Of a DNA stretch of 64,000 nt, positions 52,606 through 63,600 are shown in pieces. The notes under the pieces are model-generated. The model did not search any database and had not been told where the DNA came from. It saw nothing but the letters and a program-made list of their open reading frames with translations. The position numbers were made by a program, and so were the translations under genes. The DNA comes from JADJGC01 sp964617645. GTDB taxonomy: Bacteria > Zixibacteria > MSB-5A5 > CAIYYT01. Positions within the stretch are counted from its first letter, which is position 1. Each line of letters starts with the position of its first letter. The DNA lies in assembly GCA_964617645.1 (NCBI GenBank), contig CAZTYE010000006.1:124001-188000 (forward strand). The letters are read 5' to 3'.

Positions 52606-55600
52606 TTAGCGCCAAGCGCCGATTGCGATGAACGCTCCCCAGGAATACGGATGATCAGCGAGTCTGCCGCTCCGCAGCTCACGGATGCGCTTGATCTGTA
52701 TTTCACGCATCTTGTCCGAGAGACTCCTGTAACCGGAAGCGTAGAGGGCGGCCATGAACGCGGCAGTCTCACGGTCCGGGACTTGCCACAGGGCGCTGAC
52801 AACTGTCCGTACGCCTGCGGTCTGGAAAGCACGCCTAAGACCGTAAACTCCCTCACCTTTCTCGATCTTTCCCAGGCCGGTTTCGCAGGCTGAGAGCACC
52901 ACGAGCGCTGTGCCGTGAAGGTTCAGCGCCGAGACTTCGGCGGCGGTAAGCACCCCGTCTTCAGTGGCCTGTTGACCGTCATTCGAGTCGCGAACATTCG
53001 CTCCCGCGAAAAACAGCCCGGATTGCAGGAGGGGATTTTCCGAGACAAACTGGCCAAGGTCCGGTTCGCGCCCCGTTGCGACTAAACCGCCGCACTCATC
53101 CGAGATGTAGTATCCGTGCGTGGCGAGATGAATTACGCGTTTCCCCGACGCTAAAGACTTGAATCCACCTTCGCTGGCCTTCGCTCCGAGCAATGTGATG
53201 ACCTTGCCCGTTTGTGATTCTTGCCAACTCCGGCCTACGGACTCAATCTCCTTGCGGGTCCAAGGCAGCTTGTCAATCTTCATTCCCTTGAAGAACTCGC
53301 AGCTCGAGCGCTCGTTACCGCGAGTTCTCGCCGCGACGGATGCGTAAGTTTCTTCTCTTGTCTGCGACACGACAGCGGTCTCACTATTGTCCCCGTTGTC
53401 ATAATCGGGGTCGCCCATCGCGAGAAGCCCTCTCCCGACAGCAGTCGGCGTATTGAGTCGCGCCAACTCTCGCCCGGCGGACAAATAGTGAATGGGCGCT
53501 TTCTCGATCAAATACCGGCCTTCTCCGTCGATCAGGGCGGCGAAGGAAACGAGGTTGAGCGCGCCGTCGGGTGCAATCAGTACCAAGCTCCCTTCGGAAA
53601 TCGATTTTTCGACCGGCGCGATCAACAGCGTGTAGAGCTTGTCGGCAATTATCTGGTAGTCGGACTTATCACGCTTCAGCGGTGCGTGATCCTTCTCGGC
53701 AAGCGCGTTGAAGTGTCGCCGACAGTCGGTGACCGCGCTATCGATGCGCGATGCCGCGCCTAAGTCGGCAAGGGCCGGTGCTCCGTCATGACCCAGCTTC
53801 ATCACCAAGTAACGATCAGAACCCGTCTCGGAGCCCGGGGTGCGATAAGAGTATTTCAGGTACTCGATCAAAACCGCACCGGACTCAAGCTGTCTTGCGA
53901 TCTGCCGACTATCCACAGCCCGGTTTTGCTTTCTTTCCCTGAAGCTCAGGCTGAGGTCCGCCAGTCTGGTTTCCACGTCGTTTACGGCGCGTGTCAACGA
54001 ATCGACGCGGCGCTGATATACGGGTAAGTCGGCGCCGGGACCATCCACGAGTGTGCGCGAGAGTTGAAAAGTACAGAGTCGATATTCATCGGCGACCCTC
54101 GTAGTCAGCGAGTCGGATTCCTCCACCAGTGAGCGCTGTCGCTCGAAGATCTGATCCGAGACTCCGCCTTTGTTGGCCAGGATGACGTCGGCGGTCTTTG
54201 TTACCAATGCCTGATTCCGAAAGCCCAAGTCTTGAACGCAACTTAGGAAAAGATCTACGGTGTAACGCAGCAATGACGCGTAAGTCAAGGCGTCCTTCTC
54301 TGACAGTGTTTTCGAATTCGTGAGAAAATTGGCATGTCGTCCCAGTACGGCTTTGTACGCTGCGTCGGCGGCATCTTGCTTCCTGCCGACAATTCGGAGA
54401 TAGTCCGAATAAAACTCCAGCGCCTCGGCCGATTTTTCACTTTGTGCGCCGAGACTTTGATCGAACAACGCGACGGCCCGAGCGTAGAGCGAGTCGGCGC
54501 GGGAGTACTGCTTCAACTTCACGCACACATTCGCCAGATTGGTGAGACTTTGCCCGACATCCGGATGATCCGCTCCGAGTGACTTGATTCGCAAGGCCAA
54601 TCCGGTGACATGAATCGACTCGGCCGCGGCGAACTTGCCCTGCTTCATGAAATCGGCGGCGAGATTGTTCAGCGTCCGCATGGCGACGGGGCTATCTTCG
54701 CCGAAAGCCCTCTGTCGGATCAATAGTGCCCGTCGGTCGCATGCTTCGGCGCCGGCGTAATCATTCAGCCTTCTTCGCAGCCAGGCAATGTTATGCAAAC
54801 TGCGCGCTACTTCGGGATGATCCGGCCCCAATTTCTCCTCTCGGAGTCGCAATGCCTCCTGATGCTTCACTTCCGACTCCGTGTACTGGCCCAGCGACGA
54901 ACAGATATTGCCCAGATTATCGAGCACCTCAGCCACGAGCGAGTTACTGGGTCCCAGAATCTCCTTGCGGATCGCCAGCGCCTTCTCGTAGAGCGGTTTT
55001 GCCCGGCTGTAGTCGCCTTCGTTGTTGTAAAGCGTCGCGAGGCTGTTGTAATTCACCGCCAGCTTCAGCCGATCGGTACCGGTTGCGGTTTCATTTATCA
55101 GCAATGCTTGCTGATACAAAGATTCTGCTTCGCGGAAATTACCCATGGCGACGAGGAGCAGACCGAGGTTGTGAAGGCTGGTAGCGATCTGCAGGCTCTT
55201 CGGACTCAAACTCGCTTTCCTGATTGACAAAGCGCGCTTGTACGCCATTTCCGCCTGCGGATAACGCCCTTGATCCCAATAGAGATTCCCGATGCTGTTC
55301 AATGAGTTCGCTATGTCCGGATCGTTTTCCGGCAGCGACTTTTCTTTGATCGCGAGCGCCCGAAGATAGATCGCCTCCACGCCCTCGTACCGGCCCCGCT
55401 TTCGCAGTAAGGTGCCGAGATTATTCAGACTGAACGAAACCTGAAGGTGATCGGGACCGAGTTGAGCTTCTCGAATCCTGAGGCCTTCACGAATATAGAC
55501 TTCCGCGGAATCGAGCAACTCCAAGTTGTAGCAGTACCACCCGATCCGATCAGCGACTTTCGCTGTCGCTGTGTCCGCGCGCCCGACTTCTCGCACTACC

Positions 55601-55755
55601 TGTTGCAGCGCCAGTTTTCCCAGAATAATCGCCGAATCGATCTGTTTCGCTTGAAACATCCTTTCGGCCCGAACGAATGTCGAGTCCCATGGTTCTGCCA
55701 GTGCTGTGGATGCAACGGCCACAAGCACTGAGAGCACAAGACCCAGCGCTTTCAT
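52606..55755 (-). CDS. Secreted TPR-CHAT caspase-like protease
   Basis: 1049 residues from ATG at 55755; two upstream starts are less convincing. A signal peptide (ALGLVLSVLVAVASTALAEP) implies export. About ten tetratricopeptide repeats (kinesin-light-chain type, ALAIKEKSLPENDPDIANSL and similar, 42-residue period) cover about 60-500. The CHAT domain fills the C-terminus with the catalytic His in HLATHGYY (about 878) and Cys in VLSACETGLGK (about 958). CHAT enzymes are caspase-fold proteases, often coupled to sensors. Upstream on the same strand lie an anti-sigma-like membrane protein and an ECF sigma factor. Substrate unknown. Confidence 0.93.
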   Translation of the reverse strand: MKALGLVLSVLVAVASTALAEPWDSTFVRAERMFQAKQIDSAIILGKLALQQVVREVGRADTATAKVADRIGWYCYNLELLDSAEVYIREGLRIREAQLGPDHLQVSFSLNNLGTLLRKRGRYEGVEAIYLRALAIKEKSLPENDPDIANSLNSIGNLYWDQGRYPQAEMAYKRALSIRKASLSPKSLQIATSLHNLGLLLVAMGNFREAESLYQQALLINETATGTDRLKLAVNYNSLATLYNNEGDYSRAKPLYEKALAIRKEILGPSNSLVAEVLDNLGNICSSLGQYTESEVKHQEALRLREEKLGPDHPEVARSLHNIAWLRRRLNDYAGAEACDRRALLIRQRAFGEDSPVAMRTLNNLAADFMKQGKFAAAESIHVTGLALRIKSLGADHPDVGQSLTNLANVCVKLKQYSRADSLYARAVALFDQSLGAQSEKSAEALEFYSDYLRIVGRKQDAADAAYKAVLGRHANFLTNSKTLSEKDALTYASLLRYTVDLFLSCVQDLGFRNQALVTKTADVILANKGGVSDQIFERQRSLVEESDSLTTRVADEYRLCTFQLSRTLVDGPGADLPVYQRRVDSLTRAVNDVETRLADLSLSFRERKQNRAVDSRQIARQLESGAVLIEYLKYSYRTPGSETGSDRYLVMKLGHDGAPALADLGAASRIDSAVTDCRRHFNALAEKDHAPLKRDKSDYQIIADKLYTLLIAPVEKSISEGSLVLIAPDGALNLVSFAALIDGEGRYLIEKAPIHYLSAGRELARLNTPTAVGRGLLAMGDPDYDNGDNSETAVVSQTREETYASVAARTRGNERSSCEFFKGMKIDKLPWTRKEIESVGRSWQESQTGKVITLLGAKASEGGFKSLASGKRVIHLATHGYYISDECGGLVATGREPDLGQFVSENPLLQSGLFFAGANVRDSNDGQQATEDGVLTAAEVSALNLHGTALVVLSACETGLGKIEKGEGVYGLRRAFQTAGVRTVVSALWQVPDRETAAFMAALYASGYRSLSDKMREIQIKRIRELRSGRLADHPYSWGAFIAIGAWR

Positions 55756-55950
55756 GTCAACGCGATGATTCCGGAGCATGGAGCGACGATCCGGTCTGCT
55801 TAATGCTCTACCCTCGTTGAAGCCATCGAACCGCAGGTGCTGCCGCCGGTCCGCCGGCATCCAGCTTGATTTCTCTGCCGGATCTCGTTTGATCGGAGAA
55901 TTCGTCGACGCCTTGTTGCAACGCGACTCTCTCATTCTGACGAACACACT

Positions 55951-56970
55951 TTAATCCTGTATCTTGCCCCGAACCGCGACCCACATCGAATCGTACCTCG
56001 CCGAAAACACAAATACGCTTTGTGCTGAGTCCAATCCCGAGACTCGAATAGCAGCCGAGTCACTCGGCATTTCAGCCGCATGCAGTTCAAGTCCCGGGAG
56101 CGAGAGTTGCCAGAGCTTGATGGAACTCGGCACGAAGCCGTCGGTTCTGGGAAACTCGCCCGTAATTTCCCGCAATTGGTTCCTTTCGTCACTTATCTGC
56201 ACAACGGAGACGGTCACTCTTGGTTCGTGCGGCGAATCCGCGCTGTCTGGCGCCAAGAAATCGAATCTCCCGTCTTCGTAAGCGATGATGCCGGCGAATG
56301 CGGCTTCGACGCTCTCCATTTCGCTCCGGTACTGCCGGCGCTCAATGTGTCCCGTGCCAGGTCCGCGGGTAACGGATGACACGAATAGCCCGGCGTCCAA
56401 TTCGCCGACGGACCGTAGTTCGAGCACGGGGAGTTGTCTGCGGCTTGATGTTTCATCACTGTTCAGGAAAATGCTGATCGAGGCGGCGGCGACCAGAACC
56501 ACTGCAGCGGCGCCGGATATGCTTGTGGCAAATCGGCCCATCCCCGAGTCGAAGTCCGGGACGAAGTAGTGCTTAAGAATTGCGCTCGCTCTTCGAAACA
56601 CCGACTCCTGCCTAGGCTGCTGTGAAGTTTTCACTTCCGTGACTTGCTGATGCTCCATGCTGCTTAGAAACTCGGCAAGCGAATGCGGCGTGCTGATCTG
56701 TATGCGCGAGTCGGCATGACGCCGTTCCGGCCGCGAAAGCGAATCCAGCACCTTGGCCGACTCGATGATTTCCTTTCGGAAACTCGAAGACGCCAGGAGC
56801 GCCGATCTAACCAATGCGGTTTGCTCTGAAGTCGCTTCGCCATGCAAATATGCATGGATTGCTTCGACCGGCGGCCGGACGAAATCGGGGTCATCGAAGG
56901 CGACCGCAATCTTCAATAACTCGTCCAACGACCCATCCTCACCGTAAATGGGATCACGATCATCGGGCAT
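55951..56970 (-). CDS. Anti-sigma-factor-like membrane protein
   Basis: 339 residues from the ATG at 56970, eight bases past GGGAG; ATG 56976 is an alternative. The first 140 residues are cytoplasmic and contain AIHAYLHGEATSEQTALVRS, a pattern like the helical anti-sigma domain (without the zinc HxxxCxxC). One membrane helix (SGAAAVVLVAAASISIFL) lies at about 148-168. The remainder would be outside the inner membrane. It lies between a sigma factor and a TPR-CHAT protease, so it likely holds the sigma factor at the membrane. Inference from context and topology. Confidence 0.65.
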   Translation of the reverse strand: MPDDRDPIYGEDGSLDELLKIAVAFDDPDFVRPPVEAIHAYLHGEATSEQTALVRSALLASSSFRKEIIESAKVLDSLSRPERRHADSRIQISTPHSLAEFLSSMEHQQVTEVKTSQQPRQESVFRRASAILKHYFVPDFDSGMGRFATSISGAAAVVLVAAASISIFLNSDETSSRRQLPVLELRSVGELDAGLFVSSVTRGPGTGHIERRQYRSEMESVEAAFAGIIAYEDGRFDFLAPDSADSPHEPRVTVSVVQISDERNQLREITGEFPRTDGFVPSSIKLWQLSLPGLELHAAEMPSDSAAIRVSGLDSAQSVFVFSARYDSMWVAVRGKIQD

Positions 56971-57105
56971 GTGCATCACTCCCAACTTGAGCCGTTAGCC
57001 GGCTATCTCGACTCCACCTCAACTTGACGACTTCAATAACTAACGAGCCGGAACTTGCATTTCGGAGTGCCGGCGGCAGATTTTCTTGAAAAGCGGGTCT
57101 AAGCT

Positions 57106-57732
57106 TCATCTTCGGGGTATTCCCGCAGACAAGTCGAGTCCCTGCGCATCCAAACTCTTGCGAAGCTGCCGGCGGCATTCGCGCATCGCGTCCGAGACTT
57201 TCTTGTTGCTATTATTGTCCAATCCTAAAGCCAGAGCGATTTCCATCGGCGTGTACTCTTCCGCCGCCAGCTTGAGAAGCAACTGGCACTGTTGACCAAG
57301 TGTCGCGATGCACCTGCGAACAACTTCAACGACAGCGCCGAATCGATACTGCTCCTCCGGATTCAGTTCGGAGTGAGCTGACCCCGCATTGGCCGACTTG
57401 GCGCTTTCGGAATCTGGTTTCGATTCAGCGTTGGTCACGAGTCGGTTCCTTCTGATTCGATCGATGCACTTGTGTTGTGCCATGATATAGAGCCAGGCGC
57501 CGAACGGCCTGCCTTTGTCGACGTATTGGCGCAGGACTCTAAAGCCGTCACTGACGCAGTGCAGCACGACTTCGTTGACCAGATCACAAATCTCAATGTC
57601 AGTTAGTGCGCGCACTTGAAACGGAGGTTGCGCACTCAGGAGCTTTGCCGTGTACTCGTAGAAGTCACGAAAGGCCCGATCCGGGTCACTATCCAGTCGA
57701 GTCAGAAAGTCGGGATACGATTCCTCAAACAT
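57106..57732 (-). CDS. ECF sigma factor
   Basis: 208 residues from ATG at 57732. Sigma region 2 is AFRDFYEYTAKLL ... ICDLVNEVVLHCV ... PFGAWLYIMAQHKCIDRIRR, and region 4 is TLGQQCQLLLKLAAEEYTPM with EIALALGLDNNSNKKVSDAM as the helix-turn-helix. The two are joined by a charged linker. It is the first gene of an operon with an anti-sigma-like protein (stop-to-start gap about 135 bases) and a TPR-CHAT protease. It would direct RNA polymerase to a set of stress or surface genes. Confidence 0.9.
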   Translation of the reverse strand: MFEESYPDFLTRLDSDPDRAFRDFYEYTAKLLSAQPPFQVRALTDIEICDLVNEVVLHCVSDGFRVLRQYVDKGRPFGAWLYIMAQHKCIDRIRRNRLVTNAESKPDSESAKSANAGSAHSELNPEEQYRFGAVVEVVRRCIATLGQQCQLLLKLAAEEYTPMEIALALGLDNNSNKKVSDAMRECRRQLRKSLDAQGLDLSAGIPRR

Positions 57733-58052
57733 TGTTCTGCCGAATCCGAGATAATATAGAGTGATTTAGAATAATATCGGTGCAATCGGCGTCGAGTGTC
57801 AATAGCAATCTGAAGTGTGCTAAGCCGATCCCGCGCGACAAGACAACGATGCGCTTGCCGAGTGTGAATCTCTGCAAGAGTCAATAGCCCTCTGAACTCG
57901 CGGGCCTGATAATGTGCCGGCCGGCATTCGCGGCATCGTTCGATCATCATGCCTCGTTCGGTGCGCACTTTGTTCCCATTCCAGCTTTAGTTTGACATCC
58001 CGTATCCGATAGTTGAGTATAACGTTCAATGGCCTAATCGTTCACAGCGGGT
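57733..58052. other. Divergent intergenic region
   Basis: 320 bases between the sigma-factor operon and the cytochrome operon. An AT-rich patch near 57745-57780 (ATAATATAGAGTGATTTAGA) is the likeliest promoter area for the minus strand. No gene seen. Confidence 0.45.
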
Positions 58053-58991
58053 ATGCATGACACCTGCGAGTTGAAGAGCAACTCCTTGTTCTTGAACGGC
58101 CCAAGCAAATCGATTGAGGTATCTCGCTTGCGACGCTCGTTGCAGATAATCGCTTATGTATTGACTGCCCTGCTGATTGCCGGATTGTGGCTGTACGGCA
58201 GCGAGTATTATCGCAGTCCGCTTAGCGACCGCCCCCATCATGATGATTATCGCGCGCTTCGCCCGGCAGGATCGCTCGGGCTGATTTACGGCTACATCGG
58301 CTCGGCGATGATGCTGCTCATGCTTAGCTATTCGCTGCGCAAGCGGACGAAGCTCCTGGGGGAGATCTTTTCACTGCGCACCTGGCTTGACATTCACATC
58401 TACTTGGGAGTATTCGGGCCGCTCTTCATCATCTTGCACACGTCTTTCAAAGTTCAGGGCCTGGTCGCCGTGAGCTTCTGGTCGATGGTGATAGTTGCCC
58501 TCAGCGGGTACTTCGGTCGCTACCTTTATCTTCAAATTCCCCGTAACATTCAGGGAAGCGAACTCTCCTTAAAGGAGATCGAGTCAAGCCGTGCGATCCT
58601 GGCACAGCGACTGGCCACCGACTATGGTCTCAGTCCGGAAATGCTTGCCGAAGTGGAGCGATTCACGCCGCCGGATACTGAGTCAGCGCCTTCGGCGCTG
58701 AGCGCGCTGCGGCAACTCATTAAATACAATCTCATCGAGCACCCACGACTGCGCCGGCGCCTCGAGCGCGAACTAAGACAATTTGGGGTCGCCGGTTCTC
58801 GACTCCGGCAACTCGTTAGTCTTCTCGGCCAGCGGGCTTTGACGCAACGCCGCATTGCGGCATTGGCGCAAATCCACAGCCTGTTTCACTATTGGCACGT
58901 TGTGCACAAGCCGTTCGCGATCATCATGTACGCCGTCATGTTCATCCATATCGGCGTCGCGATTTGGACAGGATACGGATGGCCGTTCTAA
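58053..58991 (+). CDS. Membrane cytochrome b-like protein
   Basis: 312 residues from ATG at 58053. Four to five membrane helices carry paired His that could bind haem b: HIYLGVFGPLFIILH (two His in one helix region) and FHYWHVVHKPFAII ... FIHIGVAIW. A long soluble stretch between helices (about 165-260) is rich in Arg and Leu and may be coiled. The architecture recalls cytochrome b561/ferric-reductase-like proteins that pass electrons from quinol or NADH-side donors. It overlaps the multihaem cytochrome gene by 13 bases, so it is probably the inner-membrane electron source for it. Confidence 0.75.
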   Translation: MHDTCELKSNSLFLNGPSKSIEVSRLRRSLQIIAYVLTALLIAGLWLYGSEYYRSPLSDRPHHDDYRALRPAGSLGLIYGYIGSAMMLLMLSYSLRKRTKLLGEIFSLRTWLDIHIYLGVFGPLFIILHTSFKVQGLVAVSFWSMVIVALSGYFGRYLYLQIPRNIQGSELSLKEIESSRAILAQRLATDYGLSPEMLAEVERFTPPDTESAPSALSALRQLIKYNLIEHPRLRRRLERELRQFGVAGSRLRQLVSLLGQRALTQRRIAALAQIHSLFHYWHVVHKPFAIIMYAVMFIHIGVAIWTGYGWPF

Positions 58992-60673
58992 CACAGCGGA
59001 TATTGGGTGGGCGACTTCTGGTGGGCGCCCTGCTCCTCTTGGTCATCTCGGCTCGTCTCTCGGCGCAGTTGTCACCCGGCGACCTTCATCAAACGCATGC
59101 TTTTCTCGAAGGAATGAGCAATTGCGGCAAGTGTCACGGCTCGAAACAGGAGATTCTCGCCGATAACTGCCTTGCTTGTCACGCGTCGATAAAAACGAGT
59201 CTTGTCGGCAAGACCGGGCTGCACGGTCGTAACGATTACGTCGAATGCAATCTCTGTCACGTGGAACACCATGGGCGAGACTTTGAATTGATATTTTGGA
59301 AAGGCGGTCGGGAACAGTTCGATCATTCGGAAACCGGTTATGCTCTGGAAGGAAAGCATAAAGCCCTCGATTGCAGAAAGTGCCACAATCCGAAGAACAT
59401 ACTTTCTCCGGAGAGCCTGCTTGCCGAGCGGCGCACTCTGACTCAGACCTACTTGGGGCTGAACGCCAATTGTTCCAGTTGCCACTTTGATGAACATCGG
59501 GGGCAAGTCGGCGCCAACTGCCAGAGCTGCCACTCAGTGGCCGGCTGGAAACCGCTGGTGGGTTTTGATCACAACCGCACCAAATTCGTTCTGAGCGGGA
59601 AGCATCAGGCTCTGGCGTGCGAGAAATGCCACAAGCCGAGGCGGGACATCTCCAACGCTACCGATACCGCATTCGCGCAACTGACCGGAATCGCTCATCA
59701 GGCTTGCACCGACTGTCATCGCGATTCCCACCAGGGGAAGTTTGGTGTCAACTGCACCGGCTGTCATACGACAGAGAGCTGGAAGTCGAGCAACCGCGCC
59801 AACTTCGATCACAGCCGCACGAAATTCCCCTTGTTGGGACAGCACGCAACCCTGGTCTGCGAAAAGTGCCACAAGCCGGGGCAACCGTTCGCCGGACTCA
59901 AGTTCGATAAGTGCCGCGCTTGCCATGAGGACTATCATCGCGGGGAGTTTGCGTCGCGCCAATCCGCCGGGGCTTGCGAAGAATGCCATGACGTGCAAGG
60001 TTTCCGGCCGGCCAAGTTCTCACTCGAGCAGCACCAAACGTCCCGGTATCCGCTTCAAGGCGCGCACCTCGCCGTACCGTGCGACGGCTGTCACCGCAAG
60101 GGCGCGGCATCGGCGCGGTTCCAGTTCGCTTTTGAGAAACGAGACTGCCAGTCGTGCCACGGGGATCCACACAAAGGCAGCCAGAAATCGATCGCCGGCG
60201 GTGGCGCAAATTGCGACGGCTGCCACAACGTCGAGTCGTGGTCGCTTGTCGCGTTCGACCACAATCGGACGAAATTTCCATTGCTTGGTAAGCACACTCA
60301 GACGGCATGTCGAGAATGTCATACGGCAAAATCAGCCAAGTTCGATCCGGCCGCCATGAAGTTTGCGCTCACTAACTTCACTTGTGTCGCCTGCCACATC
60401 GACACGCATCGTGGACAATTTGCATCCGTAAGCGACAAATCTTCAACGGATTGCGGCCGCTGTCATTTTTCTACGCGGTGGAGTGAGTTAAAATTCGACC
60501 ATAATCGGGATTCTGCATATAAGTTGGAAAGCGCACATACTCGCGTTCCATGCCGCGGTTGTCATAAACAAGAATCTATAGATTCGATCCTGGTAGTCCG
60601 ATATAAACCGATAGGGACTGACTGCCGGAACTGTCACGATACTGAACTTTACCAAAATCGAAGTCGACCATGA
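58979..60673 (+). CDS. Periplasmic multihaem cytochrome c (about 20 haems)
   Basis: 564 residues from ATG at 58979, overlapping the preceding gene. A signal peptide (LLVGALLLLVISARLSAQ) is followed by about 20 CxxCH motifs (CGKCH, CLACH, CNLCH, CRKCH, CSSCH, CQSCH and so on to CRNCH), spaced 15-45 residues, many with distal His in HRGQ or KFPLLGKH. The repeats F(D/N)HNRTKFPLLGKH mark modules as in the cytochrome c7 / NapC-like class. It should shuttle electrons through the periplasm from the cytochrome b-like protein. Haem number counted by eye. Confidence 0.95.
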   Translation: MAVLTQRILGGRLLVGALLLLVISARLSAQLSPGDLHQTHAFLEGMSNCGKCHGSKQEILADNCLACHASIKTSLVGKTGLHGRNDYVECNLCHVEHHGRDFELIFWKGGREQFDHSETGYALEGKHKALDCRKCHNPKNILSPESLLAERRTLTQTYLGLNANCSSCHFDEHRGQVGANCQSCHSVAGWKPLVGFDHNRTKFVLSGKHQALACEKCHKPRRDISNATDTAFAQLTGIAHQACTDCHRDSHQGKFGVNCTGCHTTESWKSSNRANFDHSRTKFPLLGQHATLVCEKCHKPGQPFAGLKFDKCRACHEDYHRGEFASRQSAGACEECHDVQGFRPAKFSLEQHQTSRYPLQGAHLAVPCDGCHRKGAASARFQFAFEKRDCQSCHGDPHKGSQKSIAGGGANCDGCHNVESWSLVAFDHNRTKFPLLGKHTQTACRECHTAKSAKFDPAAMKFALTNFTCVACHIDTHRGQFASVSDKSSTDCGRCHFSTRWSELKFDHNRDSAYKLESAHTRVPCRGCHKQESIDSILVVRYKPIGTDCRNCHDTELYQNRSRP

Positions 60674-63600
60674 AGCGAATCCGGTTTTTCGTCATATTCT
60701 CCGCCGCCATCGGGCTGATACTCGCACTCTCCCTGGGCGGCTCTAAGAATCCTCACGGCGATATCCAGCTCAAATGCGAAACCTGTCACGTGGCGTCATC
60801 ATGGACGGAAATCAAGAAGGACGCTGGCTTCGATCACCAACGCACTCAATTCCCGTTAATCGGGGCACACGAGCAAACGCCCTGCATTTCGTGTCACAAG
60901 GACTTGCGCTTCTCCCAAACTTCATCCCAGTGTGCGGATTGTCACAGCGACGTGCATCGCGGCAAATTGGGAGTTCAATGTCAGGGGTGTCACACTTCGG
61001 AAAGCTGGGAAAATCGCCAATCGTTGTTCCAGCAGCACGCGGCGCTCGGATTTCCGCTGACGGGAATCCACGCCACGGCCGACTGTAGCGCCTGCCACCG
61101 TAATGCTCTGCGCGATGATTTCGCCGGCACGCCCACCGATTGCAACGGTTGTCACGACGAGGACTTTCGCGCCACGTCAAGCCCCAATCACGTTCTTGCC
61201 GGATTCAGCACTGAATGCGAAACTTGCCACAACCTGGCGGCGAATTCGTGGCTGGGCGTCCGGTACGATCATCCACCCGAGTTTCGCCTCGAAGGCGGCC
61301 ACGCCGGATTGCTCTGTAGCGACTGTCACTCCCAACAATTCGCCGGCACTTCCAATCAATGCTTTTCGTGTCACGAAAGCGATTTTGCGTCGGCGGAAGA
61401 TCCCAATCATCCCCAAGCCGACTTTGATCATGATTGCACCGCTTGTCACGGCGTGATAGCTTGGTCACCGGCGTCATTCGATCATGCACTGACTCAGTTC
61501 CCATTGACCGGAGGTCATGCCGGCGTCGATTGCGCCAGTTGTCACGCAGCGGGTTACACGGGCACCTCGATGCAGTGCTTTTCGTGCCATGACGGCGAGT
61601 TTGCGGAAGCCGACGAACCCGACCACGACGCCAACAACTTTGACCACGACTGTACGTCTTGTCACACTACAGCCGCCTGGGAGCCGTCAACCTTCGATCA
61701 CAACGCAACTCAGTTCGCCTTGACTGGCGCGCATGTGTCGCTGAATTGCGCGAGTTGCCACAGCGCGGGCTACGTCAATCTGGCAACGGACTGCTTCTCC
61801 TGTCACGGCGACAATTTCGCCGCGGTCGATGATCCGAACCACGTGGAAAATCAGTTCAATCACGATTGCGCCCAGTGTCACTCGACCACGGCTTGGACGC
61901 CGGTGAACTTCGATCATTCATCGACCGGGTTTTTGCTGACCGGGGCGCACAGCGGCTTGGACTGCGCCAGTTGCCACGCCGGCGGCTACGCCGGCACTTC
62001 GCCACTCTGCAACTCGTGCCATGCCGCCGATTACAATTCGACATCCGACCCGAATCACGCGCTAAACACATTCCCGCTTGATTGCAATCAATGCCATTCG
62101 ACAACCGCTTGGGTCCCCGCCGATCCGCGCGGTTACAATCACGAACTCACCGGCTTTGCGCTGACCGGTGCGCATGCGACCGTCGCGTGCATGAGTTGCC
62201 ATGCGAGCGGTTTCACAAATACTTCGGCGCTCTGTTTTTCGTGCCATAGCTCCGAGTTCAACGGCGCCACCGATCCCAACCACGTTACGAACAGCTTCGA
62301 CCACGACTGCACGACCTGTCATTCAACCATCGCCTGGGAGCCGGCAACCTTCGATCATAACCGCACTGACTTCCCCTTAACCGGCGCCCACGCGGGACTT
62401 TCTTGCGTTGGTTGTCATGGCAATGGCTATACCAACACCAGCAGCGAATGTTTCTCCTGCCACAGCGGTGATTTCGCATCGGCGGGCGATCCCGATCATC
62501 AGCAAAACAACTTCGACCACGATTGCACCGGCTGCCACACGACATCGAGCTGGTCCCCGAGCGCTTTCGATCACAGCGCAACGCAATTCACGCTGACCGG
62601 CGCGCATCTAACCGTAGATTGTATCTCTTGCCACGCGACCGGTTACGCGGCAACGCCGCTGGACTGTTTCAGTTGCCATCAGAGCGAATTCAATCAGGTG
62701 ACCGAGCCGAATCATGCTCTGCAGAACTTTGACCACGACTGCACGTCGTGCCATACGACCGGCGCGTGGAAGCCGGCGACTTTCGATCACGGCGCAACCG
62801 AATTCCCGCTCACCGGGGCCCATTCATCGCTGCAGTGCATCGCCTGCCACGCCGAGAGCTACACCGGTCTCGAATCCAACTGCGTCTCCTGCCATCGCGG
62901 CGCTTACGATTCCGAGCCGAACCCGGATCATGCGCTGGCCGAGTTTTCGGTGGAGTGCCAGACCTGCCATTCGACGACATCATGGATGCCGGCGAATTGG
63001 GACCATACCATTACCGGATTCGCTCTCACCGGCGCGCATACGGCAACGGATTGCCAATCATGCCACATCATCATGTATGAGGGCACACTCTCCGGCTGTT
63101 ATGACTGTCATCAGAGTAACTATGCTTCGGCAGCCGAACCGGATCACGTCGCCAACAACTTCGATCACAACTGCGCGACCTGTCACACGACCACGGCCTG
63201 GGAGCCGTCAACATTCAATCATAATACGACCGGCTTTGCCCTCACCGGCGCGCATGCCGGTCTCGCCTGTCTTGAGTGTCATTCGTCCGGCTACGCCAAC
63301 ACCAGCGCCGCCTGTTACTCTTGTCATGCCGGAGACTTTAATGGTGTCGCAGATCCGAACCACGTGAGCAACAATTTCGATCACAATTGCGCCGCTTGCC
63401 ACACCACTACCGCTTGGACGCCCGCGTATTTCGACCACAGCGGCACCGCGTTCGTTCTTACCGGAGCGCATGTCGGCCTCCAGTGCGCCGCGTGCCACGC
63501 GACCGGTTATGCCAACACCAGTGCAGAATGCTACTCCTGCCATGCCGGCGATTTCAGCGATGCAACTGATCCGAACCATGTCACGAACAACTTCGATCAC

